20,491 bases of DNA. Source: VFZN01 sp050249615. GTDB taxonomy: Bacteria; Acidobacteriota; Vicinamibacteria; Vicinamibacterales; UBA2999. Both the position numbers and the translations under genes were made by a program. Positions 6,503 to 12,332 of the stretch are shown here, piece by piece; within the stretch, counting starts at the first letter, position 1, and each line of letters begins with the position of its first letter. The DNA lies in assembly GCA_050249615.1 (NCBI GenBank), contig JBFWQE010000098.1, positions 1-20,491 on the forward strand, in the 5' to 3' direction. A model generated the notes under the pieces. It worked only from the letters and a program-made list of their open reading frames with translations, was not told the DNA's origin and did not search any database.

Positions 6503-7699
6503 CTATTTCTTCACATACTTTTTGACAGCCCTCGGCCCGACCTCGGCGCCGTAGATGTTGCCGTCGGCGTCCACGGCCACGCCTTCGGCGGCCAGCGTGC
6601 CCCGTGCGCCGGGCGATCCATCGGCCTTGGTCATGACGGGCTTCCCGTCCACCATCGAGAACTTCTCACCCACGCTCGTCGGGTCGGGGATGAAGTAGAG
6701 CACCTTGCCGTCCTTCGCCGAGCCGATGCGCATGCCCCGCATCCACGCGCCGTGCGGCGGGTTCACCGACCCCGACTCGGAGTCGGCGCCGTAGAGCATG
6801 TCGTTCCTGTCGATGAAGATGCCGCTCAAGCGGCTGAACTGGTACCAGGTGTCAAGGGTCTTGTAGGTCTCGGCGTCGAGGATCTGGATGCGGTTGTTCG
6901 ATCGGTCCGCGACGAAGAGCCGGCCGCGCGAGTCGAAAGCCAGGCCGTGCGGCTGGATGAACTCGCCGTCGGGCCCCGATCCCATCTTGCCGAACTCACG
7001 CAGGAACTTCCCGTTCTTGTCGAACCGAACCAGCCGGGCCGTGGACGGGGCCGCGTTGCCATGGCCCTCCGCCACCAGGATGTCGCCGTTCGGATAGGTG
7101 ATGACGTCGTTCGGCTGGTAGAACGAGCCGGGATCCGCGGCCTGCCCCGGCTGGTTGCCCCCGGGCTTGCCGAGCGACATCAGGTGCTTGCCGTCCGGGC
7201 TGAACTTGTGGACCTGGTGCCCGACGATCTTCGCGGGCGCAGGCGGCAGCGGCGCGTCAGCGGGCTGGCCCGGCCGGCGCCGCGGGAGGTTGTCCTGGCC
7301 GTCGGTCACCCAGATGTTGCCGTCGCGGTCCACGTGGATGCCGTGCGGGAACACCATCATCCCCTTGCCGAAGCTGAGGAGCAGCTTCCCGGAGGTGTCG
7401 AACTTCAGGACCGGATCGAGAGGCGACATCTCGCCTGTCGCGGCATCCCAGCAGGAGTTGGCCGAACACCGCTCGGCGACCCAGATGGTCCGGCCGTCCT
7501 TGTCGATGTCCACCGCGCTCGTGGAGCCCCAGGCCCGACCCGCGGGCAGCTTGAAGTGGTTCTCGATGGTCTGGAACGGGTTCGGCGCTTCGTTCACCGG
7601 CGGCATGTTCGCGCCGCCCTGGGCCAGCGCCTGGTATCCCGCCCCCGCGGCCACCACGGCTGCACCCGCCACCAGTCCTGCACGCACATACTGCAACAT
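6503..7699 (-). CDS. Secreted NHL-repeat propeller, amidating-lyase-like
   Basis: A 398-residue exported protein with a signal peptide (about residues 1-27, ending AGYQALAQ). It carries NHL blades throughout: VLKFDTSGKLLLSFGKG, PHGIHVDRDGNIWVTDG, VHKFSPDGKHLMSLG, LVRFDKNGKFLREFG, PHGLAFDSRGRLFVADRSNNRIQI, GVAVDADGNIYGAEV. The segment WVAERCSANSCWD with C78 and C83 resembles a feature of peptidyl-alpha-hydroxyglycine alpha-amidating lyase-like propellers. Catalytic function in a bacterium is not established here. ATG 7699 follows a strong GGGGAGGAA ribosome site (7705-7713). Monocistronic: element B starts 5 bp beyond its stop, and element C lies upstream of its promoter region. Confidence 0.9.
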   Translation of the reverse strand: MLQYVRAGLVAGAAVVAAGAGYQALAQGGANMPPVNEAPNPFQTIENHFKLPAGRAWGSTSAVDIDKDGRTIWVAERCSANSCWDAATGEMSPLDPVLKFDTSGKLLLSFGKGMMVFPHGIHVDRDGNIWVTDGQDNLPRRRPGQPADAPLPPAPAKIVGHQVHKFSPDGKHLMSLGKPGGNQPGQAADPGSFYQPNDVITYPNGDILVAEGHGNAAPSTARLVRFDKNGKFLREFGKMGSGPDGEFIQPHGLAFDSRGRLFVADRSNNRIQILDAETYKTLDTWYQFSRLSGIFIDRNDMLYGADSESGSVNPPHGAWMRGMRIGSAKDGKVLYFIPDPTSVGEKFSMVDGKPVMTKADGSPGARGTLAAEGVAVDADGNIYGAEVGPRAVKKYVKK

Positions 7700-7728
7700 C
7701 GGAGTTCCTCCCCTCGAATGGCCGGGCC

Positions 7729-7734
7729 AGCATA
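7729..7734 (-). promoter_or_regulatory. Possible -10 box for the second NHL gene
   Basis: TATGCT on the minus strand, about 30 nt before the ATG and upstream of the ribosome site. No recognisable -35. It matches the TA(C/T)(A/G)CT pattern of the other minus-strand genes. Confidence 0.3.
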
Positions 7735-7771
7735 GCGTACCGCGCCCTCAGAAGAGCGGCGTGGCGCGGCC

Positions 7772-8090
7772 GTCCATTGACGATTGCCGATTGCCAATCG
7801 GGCGATTCACTGACGATTGAGCGATTGGTGATTGGGCATTGGTTTGGGTGATTGGGTGATTGGGTGATTGGGTGATTGGCTGATTGGGGCATTCTCGGAG
7901 GCACGAGTCGTGCGGCCGGGCCCGCGAGACAGGGGCCAATCCGTTGACCGGGCCCCCGACGCCGCAGGCTACGCGGTCAACGCCAATCGGCCGATGCCTC
8001 AATCGCAAATCGCCGGCAATTCAACGCGCAATCGCCGATCACTCAATCGTCAGTGAATCGCCCGATTGGCAATCGGCGATCATCATTGGG
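7772..8090. repeat. Inverted intergenic repeat, GATTG family, element C (36-bp perfect stem)
   Basis: The largest element of the family. 7786-7821 is repeated without a single mismatch in inverted orientation at 8042-8077, giving a 36-bp perfect stem with pairing continuing imperfectly at both ends. The left interior contains five GGGTGATT-type repeats (7846-7872, a canonical G-quadruplex pattern). The centre, about 7893-7985, is unlike the repeats, is GC-rich and contains two smaller hairpins (7901-7913; 7943-7950 with 7974-7981). The right end overlaps the serine hydrolase stop codon. No credible gene lies in 7700-8082. Confidence 0.92.
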
Positions 8091-9156
8091 AACCGTCCCC
8101 CACGGCAGCCCGCACGACCCGTTCCGCGAGGGCGTACAGCGCCTGCAGGTGCTCGCGGCGTTCGCGGGTGACGTTCGGGTCGGAGGTGGTGACGATGACC
8201 ATCTGCGTGGAGGGGATGACGAAGATGAACTGGCCACCGTAGCCCCAGGCGTAGTAGGCGGGACGGCCGGCCAGCTCGCGGATCCACCAGCCGTACCCGT
8301 ACTCACGGTCGTCGCCCCACCGCGACCGGCCTCGCGGCACGAACGAGCGGTCGACCCAGCCCTCCGGGAACAGCATCCGGTCGCCCGTGCGGCCGCCGTT
8401 CAGATAGAGCTCGCCAACGCGCACCATCTGCCTCGGCGTCATCAGCATGTCGTTGCCGCCGAAGTAGATGCCCTGCGGGTCCTGCGGCCATCGCGCCAGC
8501 GAGAAGCCCAGGGGCCGGGCCAGGGACTGCTGCGCGAACTGCCACGTGCTCTGCTTCGTCACGCGCGTGAGCAGGGCCGAGAGCACATGCGAGTTCCCGG
8601 TGCTGTACTCCATGCGCGTGCCCGGGTCGGCGATGAGCGGACGCCGCAGCGCGTAGCGGACCCAGTTCGGGCTCCGTACCCAGGCGCCGTAGTTGCGGCT
8701 GCTGGTGGACTCGAGTCCCGTCTGCATGGTGAGGAGGTGCTCGACGGTGATGGACCGCGTCCGCGGATCGGCCGACGGCGCGAGCTCGGCACGGAAGTGC
8801 GGCGCGATGGGCTCGGAGACGTCGCGGAGAATGCCCTGCCGGATGGCGACCCCCACCAGCGCCGACATCACGCTCTTCGATGCCGACTTGATGTTGGCCA
8901 GGGTCCCCGCCCTGGTGCCCCGGAAGTAGCGCTCGAGGACCAGGTTGCCGTTCGAGCTCACGAGCAGGCTGCGGAGCCGTGGCAGCTCCACGGCCCCCTC
9001 CGCGGCCTCGGCGATTCGTGACGCCAGCGTCGAATCAGGCTCCCCGGTCCCCGCAGCCTCGATCGACCCGGCAGGCCGTGTCCGTACCGTGGCGGCGCCT
9101 AGAACCGCAGCCAGGGCAAGGCTCAGCAGGGCGGCACGAACAGGGGGCATGGGCAC
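8083..9156 (-). CDS. Secreted serine hydrolase (beta-lactamase/esterase fold)
   Basis: A 357-residue member of the beta-lactamase-related serine hydrolases (class C/6-aminohexanoate-dimer hydrolase/esterase-type). A signal peptide (VRAALLSLALAAVLGAATV) precedes the catalytic domain. The nucleophile motif is S91-A-S-K94 in IKSASKSVMSALVG, the second motif is Y184-S-T-G-N (YSTGNSHVLSALL), and the terminal Gly-rich motif is G-Y306-G-G-Q in the strand AWGYGGQFIFVIP. True substrate unknown; a real beta-lactamase role is not implied. GTG 9156 is preferred because GAGG lies 7 nt upstream (9164-9167); ATG 9150 is the alternative. The stop codon (8083-8085) lies inside repeat element C. It diverges from the FmdB-like gene across 34 bp. 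Confidence 0.88.
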   Translation of the reverse strand: MPMPPVRAALLSLALAAVLGAATVRTRPAGSIEAAGTGEPDSTLASRIAEAAEGAVELPRLRSLLVSSNGNLVLERYFRGTRAGTLANIKSASKSVMSALVGVAIRQGILRDVSEPIAPHFRAELAPSADPRTRSITVEHLLTMQTGLESTSSRNYGAWVRSPNWVRYALRRPLIADPGTRMEYSTGNSHVLSALLTRVTKQSTWQFAQQSLARPLGFSLARWPQDPQGIYFGGNDMLMTPRQMVRVGELYLNGGRTGDRMLFPEGWVDRSFVPRGRSRWGDDREYGYGWWIRELAGRPAYYAWGYGGQFIFVIPSTQMVIVTTSDPNVTRERREHLQALYALAERVVRAAVGDGSQ

Positions 9157-9167
9157 GGGCAAGCCTC

Positions 9168-9173
9168 TATAAT
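9168..9173 (+). promoter_or_regulatory. -10 box of the FmdB-like gene
   Basis: A perfect TATAAT. Transcription would begin around 9180, putting the GAGAGG ribosome site (9179-9184) at the very 5' end and leaving a leader of about 11 nt. No -35 match at the usual distance. Confidence 0.5.
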
Positions 9174-9190
9174 TGCGTGAGAGGCCAACG

Positions 9191-9436
9191 ATGCCAATCT
9201 TCGAATACACGTGCAAGAGCTGCGGCAAGGCGTTCGAGGCGCTGGTCCGCGCCGGCACGACGCCGATGTGCCCCGCCTGCCAGAGCACGGACCTCGAGAA
9301 GCTCATGTCGCTTCCGGCGGTCCACTCGACAGGCACTCACGCCCTGGCGCTCAAGGCCGCCGCCAAGCGCGACAAGGTCCGCGGCAGCGAGATGGCCCGC
9401 GCCCAGCGCGAATACGAGCTGCACCACAACGACTGA
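9191..9436 (+). CDS. FmdB-type zinc-ribbon protein
   Basis: An 81-residue protein starting MPIFEYTCKSCGKAFE, the hallmark of the FmdB/putative regulatory zinc-ribbon family. Two CxxC knuckles (C8/C11 and C27/C30) would bind one zinc. The C-terminal half is charged and helical (AAAKRDKVRGSEMARAQREYEL). Function in this family is unclear: the name comes from a gene near formamidase/amidase operons, and a regulatory role is only suggested. ATG 9191 has GAGAGG 6 nt upstream, and the open frame to 9173 is not needed. It is a single-gene unit divergent from the serine hydrolase and followed by element D. Confidence 0.9.
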   Translation: MPIFEYTCKSCGKAFEALVRAGTTPMCPACQSTDLEKLMSLPAVHSTGTHALALKAAAKRDKVRGSEMARAQREYELHHND

Positions 9437-9478
9437 GCGCGCTCCCCGGGCATCGCGCGCCGCGAGCCGCGCGCCGCG

Positions 9479-9659
9479 CCCATTGCCGATTGCCGATTGC
9501 CAATCGGGCGATTCATCTGGTGATTGGCGATTGCCGCAATGACCGCATTGGATTGCACTACTGCCTCATTGGTGCATTGCCGCAATTGAATGCCGCATTG
9601 GGACAATCCGCAATCGCCCAATGAATCACTCAATCGTCAATCAGCAATCATCAATGGAC
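9479..9659. repeat. Inverted intergenic repeat, GATTG family, element D
   Basis: Left edge CCCATTG, right edge CAATGGAC. 9487-9515 is identical over 29 nt to 7781-7809 in element C, and the right arm 9611-9659 matches the right arm of element B at 44 of 49 positions, with all five differences being transitions. The interior contains GCATTGCCGCAATT-type words. It fills the gap between the convergent 3' ends of the FmdB-like gene and the cytochrome-propeller gene (11 bp from its stop). Confidence 0.9.
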
Positions 9660-9670
9660 GCCAACCTTAG

Positions 9671-11101
9671 TCACCGCGGCAGCTTCAGCAGCCCGGTCGC
9701 ATTTCGCTTCGGCACCTGTCCTACGGGCACCCGCGCGACCTCCTTCAGCGTGGCGGTGTCCACGACGAACACCATGTTGTCGCCCGCGGCCGCGACGTAG
9801 ATGAACCGACCATCTGGCGTGAAGGTGACCCACTCCGGATGCTGCCCGACGAACACGCGGCCCACTTCCTTCAGGTCCGGCAGCGAGTGCACGTACGCGT
9901 AGCCGTAGACCTTGCTCGTGGACCACAGCCTCGTCCCATCCGGTGACACGGCCAGGCCGTGCGCGGGCGCGCCCTGCAGGCCGTCGGTGTGCGGGTGCTC
10001 ACCTTCGATGGCCGGGTGCTCGACGCGCGCGATCTCCTTGCCGGTGGCGAAGTCCACCACGGCGAAGCCATGGAAGTCCGACAGCTGCACGTAGATGTTC
10101 TTCGTCGAGCCGTCCGGGTTCGTGTCGAAGGCCATGGGCCGGATGCCGGCCGAGAGCGTGATGGTGCGTGCCAGCGTGTCAGTGGCCGTGTCCACGATGG
10201 AGATGGTGCGCTCGGGAATGGAGCCCGCCACGGCGAACCTCCCGTCCGGCGTCACGTAGACGTTGTGGATGGAACCCTTCACCGGCACCGTCTTCACGTT
10301 GGTGAGCGACGCGGTATCGATCACGTCCAGCGCGCCGGGCGCCTGCGCAATCCCCACGTACACCTTGCGCCCGTCCTTCGAGAGCGCCACGTTGTTCGGC
10401 CGCCCGCTGAGGGGCACGCGCGTGACGACGGTCAAGGTGACGGCATCCACGGCGTCCAGCGTGTGCAGCGACTCGTTGCTCAGGTAGAGGCGGCTGCCGT
10501 CCGGCGAGGTAGTGACGCCGTGCGGGATCTCCACGCCGCGGATGACGCCCACGACGCGGTTGGTCGCCGGGTCGATGAGATGCGTGTCGTCGCCGGCCGC
10601 GTTGGTCTGGATGATGCGCACCGCCCTGCCGCCGGCGGGTGCGGCCGCTGTGGCCGCCTCCGGCCCCCGCACCCACGCGGCCAGCGTCTGCCACTCGGGA
10701 TCGAGCTGCGAGCGCCAGTGCTTGCCGCCGCCGTGGAACGCGTCGCCGCCGGCCTGCCGGTCGAGCGGGTGCAGCAGCAGCCGGCTCGTCATCGGCGAGC
10801 CGGGCACGACGAGGCTCGACACGCTCGCGAAGTTCTTGCGCGACTGCTCTTCCGTCCAGGCCGCGGCGCCATCGGAGAGCGGCTCCAGCCTCAGGCGCGT
10901 GCCCACCTTGCCGCCGTGGCAGGTGATGCAGCGGACCAGCCCCTCGCGTGAAGCCAGCAGGATGGGCTGCACCTTCGTCCGGAAGGTCTCGAAGTCCAGC
11001 GGGTGCGAGGAGCTGGCAGCCGGCGCGGCGCCCTGCGCAAGAGCGGGCACCGCCGGCGACATCAGGAGCAGGGAGAGGACACCGACGAGAAGCCTGCGCA
11101 T
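9671..11101 (-). CDS. Secreted c-type cytochrome / YncE-like beta-propeller fusion
   Basis: A 476-residue exported protein. A signal peptide (MRRLLVGVLSLLLMSPAVPALAQ) is followed by a short domain with one haem c site, C58-I-T-C61-H62, and a family-like FETFRTKVQPILLAS...CITCHGGKVG start of the kind seen in planctomycete/acidobacterial cytochrome domains. From about residue 160 on, YncE/lactonase-type blades follow (DDTHLIDPATNRVVGVIRG, GVTTSPDGSRLYLSNE, NVALSKDGRKVYVGIA, NVYVTPDGRFAVAGS, GLAVSPDGTRLWSTS, WVTFTPDGRFIYVAAAGDN). Periplasmic electron-transfer or binding role inferred only. ATG 11101 has an excellent AAAGGAGG site (11110-11117). Monocistronic, flanked by elements D (3') and E (5'). 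Confidence 0.88.
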   Translation of the reverse strand: MRRLLVGVLSLLLMSPAVPALAQGAAPAASSSHPLDFETFRTKVQPILLASREGLVRCITCHGGKVGTRLRLEPLSDGAAAWTEEQSRKNFASVSSLVVPGSPMTSRLLLHPLDRQAGGDAFHGGGKHWRSQLDPEWQTLAAWVRGPEAATAAAPAGGRAVRIIQTNAAGDDTHLIDPATNRVVGVIRGVEIPHGVTTSPDGSRLYLSNESLHTLDAVDAVTLTVVTRVPLSGRPNNVALSKDGRKVYVGIAQAPGALDVIDTASLTNVKTVPVKGSIHNVYVTPDGRFAVAGSIPERTISIVDTATDTLARTITLSAGIRPMAFDTNPDGSTKNIYVQLSDFHGFAVVDFATGKEIARVEHPAIEGEHPHTDGLQGAPAHGLAVSPDGTRLWSTSKVYGYAYVHSLPDLKEVGRVFVGQHPEWVTFTPDGRFIYVAAAGDNMVFVVDTATLKEVARVPVGQVPKRNATGLLKLPR

Positions 11102-11130
11102 ACCGGGCGCCTCCTTTGTTCGGGCGCCCC

Positions 11131-11136
11131 AGTGTA
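11131..11136 (-). promoter_or_regulatory. Possible -10 box for the cytochrome-propeller gene
   Basis: TACACT on the minus strand, which would give a leader of about 23 nt containing the AAAGGAGG ribosome site. -35 not evident. Confidence 0.35.
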
Positions 11137-11156
11137 GCGCAGGCTGGCGTCTTCAG

Positions 11157-11404
11157 CTCATTGACGATTGCCGATTGGCGATTGGGCGATTCATCGGGCG
11201 ATTGGCGATTGGCGATTGGCGATTGGCGATTGGGGCATTGGGGCATTGGGGCATTGGGGCATTGGGCATTGGGCATTCGGATTGGGGCATTGGGCGATTG
11301 TGGAATTGCGGCAATCGCTCAATCACCAATCCAATGCTCAATGCTCCAACCACCCGATCACCCAATGAATCGCTCAATCAGCAATCGGCAATCGCTCAAT
11401 GGAC
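11157..11404. repeat. Inverted intergenic repeat, GATTG family, element E
   Basis: Starts near CTCATTGACG and ends CAATGGAC, 3 bp from the last codon of the efflux operon. The two arms of about 48 nt pair with few mismatches and one 1-nt gap. The interior is the clearest tandem array of the family: four GATTGGC units, then GGGGCATT repeated four times (G runs at 11232, 11240, 11248, 11256) and GGGCATT copies, a canonical G-quadruplex pattern on the plus strand. It separates the efflux operon's 3' end from the promoter of the cytochrome-propeller gene. No gene in it. Confidence 0.92.
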
Positions 11405-11407
11405 AAC

Positions 11408-11596
11408 CTAGTCCCGCACCCCGGCCTTTCTCAGGAACGTCATCATAGGGCACCAGTGCGTGAAGGCCGACTGGAACAGGTTCAGCCCGACGAAGGCGGT
11501 GAACCAGAAGAAGCCAGGGTGTACGAACATGCCGAGCAGCACGCTGAGGATGATGAAGACACCGGCAATCATGTGGAGCATCGAGTCGACGTTCAT
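11408..11596 (-). CDS. DUF2892/YgaP-like two-helix membrane protein
   Basis: A 62-residue protein with two membrane helices (about residues 7-25 MLHMIAGVFIILSVLLGMF and 30-42 FFWFTAFVGLNLF) and the family end NLFQSAFTHWCPMMTFLRKAGV, including the conserved cysteine before a proline. This matches the DUF2892 domain, known from the membrane part of the YgaP sulfurtransferase. Here it is free-standing, without a rhodanese domain. ATG 11596 overlaps the UspA-like stop as ATGA. It is the last gene of the efflux operon; its function there is unknown, though DUF2892 genes beside RND pump genes are, as I recall, a repeated arrangement. Confidence 0.88.
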   Translation of the reverse strand: MNVDSMLHMIAGVFIILSVLLGMFVHPGFFWFTAFVGLNLFQSAFTHWCPMMTFLRKAGVRD

Positions 11597-12330
11597 TGGG
11601 CAGGCCCTCCCTGGGCCTCGGGAACAAACAGCACCGGCATTGCGCAGCCCGTGACCAGGGGCTCGCCCACGTGCGACAGCCAGTGCGAGGTGCGGGGTGT
11701 GGGCATGGGCACGGCGGCCCAGGTGGCGCCGGTCCGGCGTCTCGCCTCCGCCGGGTCGGCGACGGTCCCCTCGACGAGGTGTCCGCCGAAGCCGTGCGCG
11801 ATCCGCTCGGCGAGCCGGCGCGTGTCGTAGGCGGCGCCGTCCTCGCGAGCCACGACGATGCCGCTGGCAAACGCCGACGCCGGCGCCAGCGCCGGACCGG
11901 TGGCGTGCACGACGAGCAGCGGCACGCCGCACTCGCGCAGCACGCGCTCGGCCACCGAGCCCAGCCACCACCGCGACGGGCCGCGCCGCCCGTGCGTGCC
12001 CATCACCACCAGGTCGGCATCGGCCGAGGCGTGCAGGATGGCGTCAGTGGCGTAGCGGTTGTCCACGACGGGCTCGAACGGCGCGTCGGTGTGCCTCCGC
12101 GCGAACTCGCGCAGGTAGTCCCGCGCGCGCGCGCGGGTCTCCTGCGCGTCGCTCTCGAGAGCCTCCATCTGCGCCTGCGTGAAGTACGGCGGCGCGTCCA
12201 GCGTCTCGGCGTGCAGCACCCGGAGCGACGCCCCGAACGCGCCTGCGAGCGCGCCGCCCAGGGTGAGGGCCCGCGCGGACGCCTCTCCGAAATCCACCGC
12301 CACGAGGACTGTCTTGACGTCGGTGCTCAT
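11593..12330 (-). CDS. UspA-like universal stress protein, degenerate tandem form
   Basis: A 245-residue cytoplasmic protein. Residues 1-140 are a complete Usp domain: KTVLVAVDFGEAS start, and the nucleotide-binding loop G111-x2-G114-x9-G124-S125 in VMGTHGRRGPSRWWLGSVAERV, followed by GVPLLVVHA. The fold motif therefore predicts ATP binding. Residues about 150-245 look like a shortened second Usp domain (GIVVAREDGAAYDTRRLAERIAHGF...PVLFVPE) without a nucleotide loop. ATG 12330 begins 2 nt after the RND stop, and the end overlaps the DUF2892 start. Being inside an efflux operon suggests a regulatory or stress-coupled role, but this is inference. Confidence 0.9.
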   Translation of the reverse strand: MSTDVKTVLVAVDFGEASARALTLGGALAGAFGASLRVLHAETLDAPPYFTQAQMEALESDAQETRARARDYLREFARRHTDAPFEPVVDNRYATDAILHASADADLVVMGTHGRRGPSRWWLGSVAERVLRECGVPLLVVHATGPALAPASAFASGIVVAREDGAAYDTRRLAERIAHGFGGHLVEGTVADPAEARRRTGATWAAVPMPTPRTSHWLSHVGEPLVTGCAMPVLFVPEAQGGPAQ

Positions 12331-12332
12331 GG

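Noticed and set aside
7772..8090. CRISPR array
   Set aside because: Units are 7-8 nt and contiguous with inverted arms; there are no 25-40 nt direct repeats with unique spacers and no cas genes.
8083..9156. Antibiotic-resistance beta-lactamase
   Set aside because: The SxxK and Gly-rich motifs fit the broad serine hydrolase/esterase group, and nothing specific to clinical beta-lactamases is visible.
11168..11411. Short ORFs across the GATTG elements giving peptides such as NRQSPIANRQSP
   Set aside because: Translations of low-complexity repeats, present in several frames and strands; no ribosome sites and no codon bias.
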